A DNA stretch of 64,000 bases from assembly GCA_025454955.1 (NCBI GenBank), contig JALONL010000007.1:5001-69000 (forward strand), read 5' to 3'. A program made the position numbers and the translations under genes. Below are positions 43,259 through 51,017 of the stretch, in pieces; position 1 is the first letter of the stretch, and every line of letters starts with the position of its first letter. The notes below the pieces were generated by a model that was not told the DNA's origin, did no database searches, and saw only the letters and a program-made list of their open reading frames with translations. This stretch comes from Bacteroidia bacterium (GTDB lineage Bacteria > Bacteroidota > Bacteroidia > Palsa-965).

Positions 43259-43352
43259 CACACAGGCAGAAAAATAAAAAACTCGTAAACCCCTCGCAGG
43301 TCTTCGAAGACCTGCGAAGGGTATCAGTCCAGATTATTTTTCTGCCTGTGTG
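43259..43352. repeat. nested palindrome element 1
   Basis: Outer 19-bp perfect inverted arms (CACACAGGCAGAAAAATAA, 43259-43277, and its complement 43334-43352) enclose an inner palindrome at 43291-43321. The inner core CGCAGGTCTTCGAAGACCTG is centred on TTCGAA. Element 2 at 48.8 kb has the same layout. It lies in the gap between two genes. Confidence 0.8.
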
Positions 43353-43389
43353 CGGAATTTCTGCTAAAACTCAGCACCTGCTAAAAATC

Positions 43390-43427
43390 AATCGCCCCGG
43401 CTCAGTGTGAATTGGGCCGGGGCGATT
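43390..43427 (-). terminator. hairpin after the YwqK-repeat gene
   Basis: AATCGCCCCGGC and GCCGGGGCGATT form a stem just past the stop of the TPR/YwqK gene on the minus strand, followed there by GATTTTTAG. Confidence 0.6.
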
Positions 43428-43441
43428 TTGATTCAGCGTAA

Positions 43442-46400
43442 TTACTTTTTTGTTCCGGGTTTGCCGGGCTTGGGCGGCGCGGGCGGCGGAGCCAGCTTGG
43501 TCATTATACCCGTATCCAGAAGCTGGTTATCGTCGTGGTAAACCTCGCGGCGAATTATGGTGCCGTTTTCGTCGTGGTGTGTTACCTCGCCATCGAGATC
43601 GTCCCACACCCAGTTTTCGATACGTTTTACCTGTCCGTTTTCGTGGAAGTAGCGTTGTTCGAGGTGCTGGAAACCGGCTTTGAAGCTGCGAAGTTCCATG
43701 AGTTTGCCATTGGCATAAAATATTTTCTGCACACCATCGTAATCGCCGTATTCGAAGTTTTCTTCCTGAAACACGGCTCCGCTGGCATAATACTCTTTCC
43801 ATGCACCATGCAGGTAACCGTTTTCGAATTTGCCTTCGATAGATTTGTTGCCGTTGGCGAAATAGGCCAGAATATCGCCATTGCCGTTGCGTACGGATTT
43901 GCGCGGTACAAGTTTTCCGTCGGTGCCGTTGTAGGAGTATGCCACCAGCGCGCCACCGTCGTAATAGCGAATGTGCGAGAGTTCGCCTTCGGGGCTGTAG
44001 AAGCGGTGTTCGCCCACGGGCTCACCGTCGCGGTACATGCCTATGCGGCGCAACTGGCCGTTTTCGTGGTAGTAAAAGCAGGTATCGTCTTTTACACCAA
44101 GCACAAATTTTTCTACCGATTCGGTCTTGCCGTTTTCATGGTACCATTTGCTGATGCCGCTGCGGCTGCCGAGGTGGAAGTTTAATTCGCATTTGAGCTG
44201 TCCGCTGAGGTAATAGGCTTTGTACAAACCTTCATCGTCGCCATTTTGTACGGGGCGTTCACTTTGTTTGCTGCCGTCGATAAAGTAGCTGTATGCAGTA
44301 CCGGCAATGCGGCCGTTCAGGTAATTCTGTTCAATACGCAGCTTACCGTTGGAGTTGGGATAAGGCAAACGCATTTCGCCTTTGTATTTCAGCGAATCGT
44401 AGCGGTAGGTGTAGATAATATTTGTGCCGGTAGAGTCGTAGAAATGACTGTAACGCATCCATCCTTCGCGCACAAAATTATTTTCCACCATGCGGCCTTT
44501 GTTGTCGTAGTAATACTGGTTGCCGAAGTTTCCTCCGTTGAGGAAATACTGCTTACCGGTCATTACTCCGCCGCCGTTGTAGGATACCCATTCCGACTGG
44601 CGCTCATCATACTGATACCAGCCTTTGGAACTGAGTTGTCCGTTGCTGTGGAAGAATTTGAAGAAGCCGTGGCGCATATCGTCTTTGTAATCGCCTTTGC
44701 TTTCAATGCGGCCGTTGGCGTGGTAGGTGGTGGAAGCACCGTCGCGCAGTCCGCGTTTGTATTCGAATTTCGATTCCAGCCATCCGCCTTCTTCGCGGAA
44801 AAACTTCCACTCGCCTTCGCGCAGGTTGTTTACCAGTTCGCCCTCGGCTGCTTTTGAGCCGTTGGGATGATATTCAATTACAGCCAAACGCTGGCCGGTG
44901 AGTTTCTGATTGAGCAGCACATCGCCGTCTTTGGCGTAGTAGCGCATTTGCTGAATGATGCCGGCTTTGTAGGTGTTGTGGTTGTATTTTATTCCGTCGG
45001 AATCATACATATACAACTCGCCATTCAGTTTGCCGTCTTTGCCGTAGGTGGCTTCGGTCTGAAGTTCGCCGTTGCGGTGAAACTCTTTCCATGAGCCCAC
45101 GCGGTCGCCTTTGGCGTTGTAGTCGCCCTCGCGTACTTTTTCGCCGGTGCTGTAATATGTAATCCAGTGGCCGGTTTGAACACCGTTGGTAAACTGTCCG
45201 GTGGCAATGAGCTTGCCTGTTTCCGAATAATCCAGGAACGCGCCGTTTTCTTTTCCTTTCAGAAAATTCACCACCCGCGAAACCGATCCGTCGCTGAAAA
45301 ACTCTTTTGTTTCACCGTCACGTTCCCCATTTTTAAATTCCGATTCTGAACGCACGGTGCCGTCGGTAAAGTATGACTTCACTTTTCCTTCCAGCTTATC
45401 ATCTTTCATTATTCCTTCTTCATACTTTGCTCCGCTCGAACGATAGGTGACGTAAGAACCGTTCATTTTGCCGTTTTTGTATTCTGCCCGTTCGCGCAAT
45501 GAACCGTTGTCGAAATACCATTCCTGCACACCTTCCATTTTTCCATCCACGTAATTTGCCTTCTGGCGCATTACTCCGTTGAGTGTAAAATACCACACCC
45601 ATTCGCCCTGTTCTTTACCTTTATCGTCGTAGCGGCCTTTACCACGCAGCAAACCGTTTCGTTCCTGATAAAAAGTCCATTCGCCACGGCGTTCGCTGTC
45701 GGCAGGATCTTCCTTGCTTTTGCTTTTCTTGAGTCGTTCGCGCACCGAAGGATCAATTTTTCCGATGCCGAGAATGATTTTGTTGTCGTGGAAATGAATA
45801 TCCACGTTATCCTGATTGGGCATGGCCATTTTGGCGGGATGGCGCAGGTTTTTATCAATAAAAATGGTGGCCCATTCCGCAAAGGCATTAATTTTCTTTT
45901 TGTTCTTTTTGAAACCTTTTGCTTCGGCTTTATCGGCCACGGTGGCCAGTGTGTAGTAAGTGTAGGCTACATAATGGCCGTTTTGCTGCATTCCCACAAA
46001 AAACGGCACATAGGTTTGCATGAACCAGTTTTTCGAATCCTCCTCATACTTCATGGTTTCAAACATAAGCTGGCGTTGCATCACAAACTTATACTTGAGT
46101 TTGGTAAGGTTTTTATAGTCGGGATTGAGTGCTTTTTTCGATTCGATAAGATCCACGAGGTAATCGAAACACTGGTCGCCGGCTTCGGATGAAGTGAGAC
46201 GTGCTTCGGGATCGGAATCGAGATTGCCGCCGTACATGTCTTCAATTTGTACCACCACCTTGTTGGCGCGTTCGGTGGTATTATCGAGCACGAGGTAATA
46301 TTCAAATGCCAGCAGTGCGGGAATCATCCTCCCCTGTTCCACCAGCGCCTTGCCAAGCTGGAAGTGGCTTGACTTGTGGTATTGATTAAGCTCGATGGAT

Positions 46401-46879
46401 TTCTGGAAACAGGCCACTGCATCGCTGTACTTTTTCTGTTTCACATAAGTAAGCCCTTTCTGATAATGAAAATAGAAGAAGTAGGGATACTTGGCAATGC
46501 CTTCGTCAAAGGTTTTATGTGCTTCGTCGTACTTTGTCATTTCGCGGTACGACATGCCGATGTACTGATAGAAATCGGCTTCGTAGCGGGTGCGCATCGT
46601 CAACCCTTTTTGCGCAGTAATGAGGCAGAGGCTGTCGTCGTGGTTGTCGTTGTATGCCGATGCGAGGCGCAGTACGGTGTAGGCGTAGTTGGTGTCGTTT
46701 GGGTGACACTTTTTGTAGTTGGTAATGGCTTTGTCGTACTTGCCCATGAGTTCGTAAATGGAACCCTGAATGAGCAGTGAGCCCGACGAAGTGTATTCTT
46801 CTTCGTCAACCTGTGCAAAGGAAGTGTGTGCCGAAAACAGCAGGGCAAAAGCCAGAATCAGGCGGGAGATTTTATTCAT
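43442..46879 (-). CDS. 1145-residue exported TPR and YwqK/MORN-like repeat protein
   Basis: A long protein with a signal peptide (MNKISRLILAFALLF) and TPR-type helical repeats at about 25-190. A middle region of unknown fold follows (to about 400). Then more than twenty repeats of the YwqK antitoxin/MORN-variant type run almost to the end (G-x-W-x-x-Y-x-x-N-G-x-x-x-x-x-x-x-Y, for example GEWVWYFTLNGVMRQKANY and EGVQEWYFDNGSLRERAEY). The tail is Pro/Lys-rich. Such repeats form beta strands and may bind protein or lipid. In Bacteroidota these proteins are exported, and their role is unknown. The ATG at 46879 gives the proper signal peptide. Confidence 0.85.
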   Translation of the reverse strand: MNKISRLILAFALLFSAHTSFAQVDEEEYTSSGSLLIQGSIYELMGKYDKAITNYKKCHPNDTNYAYTVLRLASAYNDNHDDSLCLITAQKGLTMRTRYEADFYQYIGMSYREMTKYDEAHKTFDEGIAKYPYFFYFHYQKGLTYVKQKKYSDAVACFQKSIELNQYHKSSHFQLGKALVEQGRMIPALLAFEYYLVLDNTTERANKVVVQIEDMYGGNLDSDPEARLTSSEAGDQCFDYLVDLIESKKALNPDYKNLTKLKYKFVMQRQLMFETMKYEEDSKNWFMQTYVPFFVGMQQNGHYVAYTYYTLATVADKAEAKGFKKNKKKINAFAEWATIFIDKNLRHPAKMAMPNQDNVDIHFHDNKIILGIGKIDPSVRERLKKSKSKEDPADSERRGEWTFYQERNGLLRGKGRYDDKGKEQGEWVWYFTLNGVMRQKANYVDGKMEGVQEWYFDNGSLRERAEYKNGKMNGSYVTYRSSGAKYEEGIMKDDKLEGKVKSYFTDGTVRSESEFKNGERDGETKEFFSDGSVSRVVNFLKGKENGAFLDYSETGKLIATGQFTNGVQTGHWITYYSTGEKVREGDYNAKGDRVGSWKEFHRNGELQTEATYGKDGKLNGELYMYDSDGIKYNHNTYKAGIIQQMRYYAKDGDVLLNQKLTGQRLAVIEYHPNGSKAAEGELVNNLREGEWKFFREEGGWLESKFEYKRGLRDGASTTYHANGRIESKGDYKDDMRHGFFKFFHSNGQLSSKGWYQYDERQSEWVSYNGGGVMTGKQYFLNGGNFGNQYYYDNKGRMVENNFVREGWMRYSHFYDSTGTNIIYTYRYDSLKYKGEMRLPYPNSNGKLRIEQNYLNGRIAGTAYSYFIDGSKQSERPVQNGDDEGLYKAYYLSGQLKCELNFHLGSRSGISKWYHENGKTESVEKFVLGVKDDTCFYYHENGQLRRIGMYRDGEPVGEHRFYSPEGELSHIRYYDGGALVAYSYNGTDGKLVPRKSVRNGNGDILAYFANGNKSIEGKFENGYLHGAWKEYYASGAVFQEENFEYGDYDGVQKIFYANGKLMELRSFKAGFQHLEQRYFHENGQVKRIENWVWDDLDGEVTHHDENGTIIRREVYHDDNQLLDTGIMTKLAPPPAPPKPGKPGTKK

Positions 46880-46961
46880 ATTGAAGCGAGACGGGTTAGT
46901 GTTCATTCAAAAAAGCCTTCCGAAACGGGGAAAACGTAACAAAAATAACAATTTCAACGGG

Positions 46962-47390
46962 TTAACCGCCTTCGTGGAGAAGTTGTGCCAGGAGATGGTT
47001 GAGACGTTGTTCGGCTTCGAGGCGGGGTATGGAAAACGTGGAGGGGTCGGCGGTTTTGAGCCAGGTGTACACGGCGAGTGCTTTTCGGCAGCGGTCGGCG
47101 GCGAGGGAGTTGTTTTGGCCGAAATGGATGGAGGCTTCCATTTCGAGTGCCTGTGCCAGCGCACCGGCCTGTGCGGGAGTAAGCGGGCGTTCGTGGCCGA
47201 GCAGGTCGATGAGGGCTTCGGGGCTTATGCCGTAGAGTACTTCGGGCGTGATGCCGAAGAAAGGCTGGTAGCTTTGGGCCAGTTCGTGCAGGGCATCTTC
47301 GCGGCGCTGCTGGTTGCGCAGGCCCATTGCCCGCGCCAGTACGCGGGCAAACTCCTCAATCATGCGTTGTATGTAATCGCGGCGATACAT
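46962..47390 (-). CDS. DUF6483-like helical protein
   Basis: A 142-residue soluble, helical protein beginning MYRRDYIQRMIEEFARVLARA, a start typical of DUF6483-type proteins as I remember them. The later ALAVYTWLKTADPSTFSIPRLEAEQRLN looks TPR-like. No catalytic motif. It is transcribed divergently from the TetR regulator and could be its target, but there is no direct evidence. Confidence 0.7.
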   Translation of the reverse strand: MYRRDYIQRMIEEFARVLARAMGLRNQQRREDALHELAQSYQPFFGITPEVLYGISPEALIDLLGHERPLTPAQAGALAQALEMEASIHFGQNNSLAADRCRKALAVYTWLKTADPSTFSIPRLEAEQRLNHLLAQLLHEGG

Positions 47391-47412
47391 GCTGTTTTTG
47401 CAGGTGCTTCGC

Positions 47413-47440
47413 CATAGCCGGCAGCATTGCCGGAACTATG
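47413..47440. promoter_or_regulatory. imperfect palindrome upstream of the DUF6483-like gene
   Basis: CATAG-CCGGCA (47413-47423) and TGCCGG-aa-CTATG (47428-47440) form a palindrome with a 4-nt centre. It is 22 bp upstream of the 47390 start and in the region shared with the divergent TetR gene. A TetR operator is possible. Confidence 0.35.
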
Positions 47441-47672
47441 CGTCGATGAAAAAAGCCCACAGGCCAAAAGTACACACGACCGGCACGATTATGAAATATT
47501 ACTGCCGTGGATAGCACCAGACGCTGCACATTTTCGTTTTCGGGCTCCGGCCTCAGCGATACGCGGAAATTGAGGTGGCGGTTGTTCCGGGCGGGGCGGA
47601 AGCCATACATAAAAAAATTATGCTGACTTTGTTTATTCTGGAACATTTGTACTAAACAGTTAATTTTACTTC

Positions 47673-48314
47673 GTGACCACCAAAGAACGCATTCTGCATA
47701 CCGCACTCGAACTCTTCAACGAGTCGGGGCCCGAAACTGTAACCGTGAGGCATATTGCGGCGGCAATGGGCATAAGTCATGGCAACCTTTGCTATCATTA
47801 CCCAAACACCGATACCATAGTGCGGGCGCTTTACGATGCGCTGGTAAAAGAACTCGACAGCGTGGTGGAAACCTCGCAAACCGAATCGGCCGCCTTGTTT
47901 GAGCAGCCCGAAAATGTACTGGCTATGGTACTCAAACAAAGCCGCAGGGGTTTTGAAATAATGTATCGTTATCGTTTTGTGCTGCTTCACTTTCACTCCA
48001 TTATGCGCAACGACGAATACATTTTAAAACACTTCCGCGAACTTACCGACCGCCGCACACAGCAATTCAGAATGATGGTTGATTTTCTGATGCACAGCGG
48101 GTTGGTGAGAAAAGAACATTTTCCCGGCGAGTTTGATTATCTTATAGAATTGCAACTGCTGGCCGGCGACGGCTGGGTGGCCAGGGCCGAATTAGTAAGG
48201 AAAATGGGTAAGACAGAAGCCATTAATTATTTCACCGATGTGGTGCTGGCGCCATGGATTGCGGTGATGACTGAAAGGGGGATTAAGTGGTATCTGGAAG
48301 CGAAGAAGAAGTAA
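47673..48314 (+). CDS. TetR/AcrR family transcriptional regulator
   Basis: A 213-residue regulator starting with GTG. Its N-terminal helix-turn-helix is TVTVRHIAAAMGISHGNLCYHYPN, followed by a ligand-binding domain typical in length. A ligand cannot be told. The divergent gene at 46962-47390 is a natural target. The last about 50 bp resemble a degenerate copy at 48721-48768 (see that entry). A bidirectional terminator follows. Confidence 0.9.
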   Translation: MTTKERILHTALELFNESGPETVTVRHIAAAMGISHGNLCYHYPNTDTIVRALYDALVKELDSVVETSQTESAALFEQPENVLAMVLKQSRRGFEIMYRYRFVLLHFHSIMRNDEYILKHFRELTDRRTQQFRMMVDFLMHSGLVRKEHFPGEFDYLIELQLLAGDGWVARAELVRKMGKTEAINYFTDVVLAPWIAVMTERGIKWYLEAKKK

Positions 48315-48342
48315 AAAGCTCTCTTTCTAAGTGAGAGCTTTT
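48313..48342. terminator. bidirectional terminator after the TetR gene
   Basis: AAAAAGCTCTC and GAGAGCTTTT form the stem right at the TetR stop. It may also serve the small gene on the opposite strand. Confidence 0.7.
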
Positions 48343-48359
48343 CCGGGAAAGATAAATTA

Positions 48360-48497
48360 CTACTTCTTTTTCGGAGGGTTGGCAGGCGCGTGAGTTTTTT
48401 GGCGCTGCTGATTGTCCTGATCTTTTCCGTGCGCAGGGTTGTTCGGGTTTTTCACATCCGAACGTTGATCGTTGGGTTTTGGAGTTTTGTTTGACAT
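48360..48497 (-). CDS. 45-residue hydrophilic protein
   Basis: A short reading frame MSNKTPKPNDQRSDVKNPNN, ending in a PPKKK tail. It is unstructured, rich in Asn, Pro, Lys and Asp, and of a type often found in Bacteroidota. It has an ATG start, a clean TAG and low-complexity but coding-like composition. Its function is unknown. It is convergent with the TetR gene. Confidence 0.6.
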   Translation of the reverse strand: MSNKTPKPNDQRSDVKNPNNPAHGKDQDNQQRQKTHAPANPPKKK

Positions 48498-48720
48498 GTT
48501 TGTTATAGTTTTAGTTTACACAAACACAATCCAACTGCATTCCGAAAGTATTTTTGGCAGTTTTTTTTAGAATAATTCACACTTAACTATTTACAAGCAT
48601 TTGTACACGGAAATATTGTCATTTATACTATAGTTATAAATACACCTTTTAACAACCCTGATTATCTTTACTTCCATAAACTATCGGGATTCCTGATGTG
48701 ATGTTTGCGCCGTGAATTAC
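48498..48720. other. A+T-rich gap, nothing recognised
   Basis: Between the 45-residue gene and the tetR-like fragment I find no coding region or clear signal. The sequence is A+T-rich, with T-runs near 48560. Confidence 0.5.
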
Positions 48721-48768
48721 GGTGACCGAAACGGAATTAAATGGTATCTGGAAACGAGGAATAAATGA
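48721..48768 (+). pseudogene. degenerate copy of the TetR gene 3' end
   Basis: The stretch beginning GGTGACCGAAACGGAATTAA and continuing TGGTATCTGGAAACGAGGAA resembles the last about 50 bp of the TetR gene (GACTGAAAGGGGGATTAAGT, then GGTATCTGGAAGCGAAG). They differ by substitutions and small gaps that break the frame. It lies 450 bp downstream. It is probably a remnant of a duplicated or rearranged gene end. Confidence 0.45.
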
Positions 48769-48823
48769 GTGGTGTTGTATTGAAAAACAGATAGTCGGTT
48801 TTGCCAGCGCAGATTGCAGCGGA

Positions 48824-48920
48824 AATCTGCTAAAACAAAAAACAGGCAGCTCACCCTTCCGAGGTCTTCGGAGACCTCGGAAGGGTGAATACTACAATTT
48901 ATTTTTTGTTTTAGCAGATT
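48824..48920. repeat. nested palindrome element 2
   Basis: Outer 19-bp perfect arms (AATCTGCTAAAACAAAAAA at 48824-48842, complement at 48902-48920) enclose an inner palindrome at 48852-48887 (CACCCTTCCGAGGTCT and complement). The inner core shares AGGTCTTCG(G/A)AGACCT with element 1. Both elements also contain CAGGCAG and lie close to TCTGCTAAAAC. Confidence 0.8.
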
Positions 48921-48984
48921 GGAGCGTAATTCCGATGAAAATGCGGAGCAAATTCCGGCTGGTCATAAAATTTTACGGGTAAAA

Positions 48985-49018
48985 AAACGGCTGCCGGAAA
49001 AAGTACCGGCAGCCGTTT
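48985..49018 (-). terminator. terminator of htpG
   Basis: On the minus strand AAACGGCTGCCGG and CCGGCAGCCGTTT form a 13-bp stem followed by a run of T (TTTTTTT). It lies 18 bp past the htpG stop. Confidence 0.85.
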
Positions 49019-49035
49019 CATTTATAGCTGAATGA

Positions 49036-50913
49036 TTATCCAATCATCTCCACCGAACGGCGGATAAACCGGGTAAGTTCTTCGCCTTTGAGCAATCCCT
49101 GCGCCAGCAGGGCAAGATCGGCCGATTGTTTGAGGAGTTGATGTTGTTTTTCGGCATCGGCTTCCTGTGCAATTTTGTAGATGAGCGGGTGATTGGCATT
49201 TACCACCAGGTTGTGCATATCGGGCAATGAGCCGTAGAAACCTGCGCTGCCGCCCGAGAGTGCGCTCATGTCTTTCATGCGTCGCATAAATTCGGGACGG
49301 GTGATAAGCATGGGCGCTTCGGTTTCGCTGAGCGACTCGAATACCACGGTGTATTTCTCTTTGGGTACAATGCCTTCGACCACGGGCTTGAGTTTTTCTT
49401 TTTCCTCGTCGCTGAGTTTCGAGGGCTGGGCATCGTCTTTCGCAATTAGTTTATCGACCGTGTTTGAATCGACACGCACAAACATGGTGTTTTCGAGTTT
49501 CGATTCGAGGAAGTTGATGTAGTGCGGATCGATGGGACTGTCGAACACCACCACATCATAACCGCGCTCGGTGGCCGAGTGGATGTAGCAGTGCTGTGCT
49601 TCGGTGTCGTTGGTGTAGAGGAATACCACTTTGTTGTCTTTGTCGGTTTGCACGGTTTCTACGTGCTGGCGGTATTCGTCGATGGTGAAGTACTTTCCTT
49701 CGGTATTGCGGAGCAGGGCAAACTTGCGGGCGCGCTCGTAAAATTTATCGTCGCTGAGCATGCCGTACTGTACGAAGATGCGGATATCGTCCCATTTCTT
49801 CACGAAGTCTTCGCGGTCTTTTTTGAAGAGTTCTTCGAGTTTGTCGGCTACTTTTTTGGTGATGTGGCTGCTGATTTTCTTCACGTTGGCATCGCTCTGC
49901 AGGTATGAGCGCGATACGTTGAGCGGAATATCGGGCGAGTCGATTACGCCACGGAGCAGGGTGAGGAAGTCGGGCACAATTTCTTCTACCGAATCGGTTA
50001 CGAAAACCTGATTGCTGTAGAGCTGAATTTTATCGCGCTGTGCATCGAGAGTTTTCTGGAGGCGCGGGAAATAGAGTATGCCGGTGAGGTTGAAAGGGTA
50101 ATCGACGTTGAGGTGAATCCAGAACAGCGGATCTTCGAAGTTCATGGGATACAGCTCGCGGTAGAAGGCTTTGTAATCGTCGTCGCTGAGGTCGGCGGGC
50201 TTCTTGGTCCAGGCGGGCGAAGGGTTGTTGATGACCTGGGGCACGATGGTTTTTACTTCGTTGCCATCGTCGTCTTTGCTGGTTTCCTCGCGTTCGCCGA
50301 AACGGATTTCGACGGGCAGGAATTTGCAGTATTTGGTGAGGATGCCGCGCAGGCGGTGTTCTTCGAGGAATTCCTGCGAGTCGTCGGCAATGTGCAGGAT
50401 GATGTCGGTACCGCGGTCTTCGCGGGTGGCGGCTTCGAGGGTGTATTCGGGGCTGCCGTCGCAGGTCCAGCGCACGGCTTCGGTGCCGTCTTTGAAGCTG
50501 CGGGTGAGGATTTCAACTTTATGCGCCACCATGAAAGCCGAGTAGAAACCGAGACCGAAATGGCCGATGATTCCGTTTACGGCGTCGGACTTGTCTTTGT
50601 ATTGATTTACAAATTCCTCGGCACCAGAGAAGGCCACCTGGGCGATGTATTTTTCCACTTCCTCGCCTGTCATGCCAATGCCACGGTCGGAAATGGTGAC
50701 AGTTTTGGCAGCGGGGTCGGTTTTTACGGTGATGTAAAGCTGGCCGGTTTCGCCCGAAAATTCGCCGAGCGAGGAAAGCGCCTGAAGTTTGCGGGTTGCG
50801 TCAACGGCGTTGGAAACCAGCTCACGCAGAAAGATTTCGTGGTCGGAGTAAAGGAATTTCTTGATAATGGGGAAAATGTTCTCGGTCTGAACGTTGATTT
50901 TACCGGTGCTCAT
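49036..50913 (-). CDS. htpG: molecular chaperone HtpG (Hsp90)
   Basis: A 625-residue cytosolic ATP-dependent chaperone. The GHKL ATPase N-domain shows ELVSNAVDA, TISDRGIGMTGEEV and GHFGLGFYSAFMVA. The middle domain has NVSRSYLQSDANVKKIS, and the C-terminal dimerisation domain ends FIRRSVEMIG. The length is normal for HtpG. It has its own terminator and is not in an operon. Confidence 0.96.
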   Translation of the reverse strand: MSTGKINVQTENIFPIIKKFLYSDHEIFLRELVSNAVDATRKLQALSSLGEFSGETGQLYITVKTDPAAKTVTISDRGIGMTGEEVEKYIAQVAFSGAEEFVNQYKDKSDAVNGIIGHFGLGFYSAFMVAHKVEILTRSFKDGTEAVRWTCDGSPEYTLEAATREDRGTDIILHIADDSQEFLEEHRLRGILTKYCKFLPVEIRFGEREETSKDDDGNEVKTIVPQVINNPSPAWTKKPADLSDDDYKAFYRELYPMNFEDPLFWIHLNVDYPFNLTGILYFPRLQKTLDAQRDKIQLYSNQVFVTDSVEEIVPDFLTLLRGVIDSPDIPLNVSRSYLQSDANVKKISSHITKKVADKLEELFKKDREDFVKKWDDIRIFVQYGMLSDDKFYERARKFALLRNTEGKYFTIDEYRQHVETVQTDKDNKVVFLYTNDTEAQHCYIHSATERGYDVVVFDSPIDPHYINFLESKLENTMFVRVDSNTVDKLIAKDDAQPSKLSDEEKEKLKPVVEGIVPKEKYTVVFESLSETEAPMLITRPEFMRRMKDMSALSGGSAGFYGSLPDMHNLVVNANHPLIYKIAQEADAEKQHQLLKQSADLALLAQGLLKGEELTRFIRRSVEMIG

Positions 50914-50958
50914 GGCAGTGGAAGTATTTAAACGGGTTTTGCAGGAATAGTACTATTT

Positions 50959-50975
50959 AAACTCTCGTAGAGTTT
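50959..50975. promoter_or_regulatory. palindrome upstream of htpG
   Basis: AAACTCTCGTAGAGTTT has 7-bp arms and sits 46-62 bp upstream of the htpG ATG. It is not a CIRCE element. It may be an operator or part of the promoter. Confidence 0.35.
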
Positions 50976-51017
50976 GGCCAAAATTGTGCCGTGGGGGCAA
51001 TTCTGCCAAATTGACAG

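Noticed and set aside
47356..47647. Minus-strand open frame (from MFQNKQSQHNFF) in the gap between the TetR gene and the DUF6483-like gene
   Set aside because: It overlaps the start of the better-supported 46962-47390 gene, has no promoter-like signal and contains the palindrome at 47413-47440. Composition does not look like an established protein.
48722..48982. Plus-strand 86-codon open frame
   Set aside because: It runs through the nested palindrome element and begins inside the degenerate TetR fragment, so it is very unlikely to be translated.
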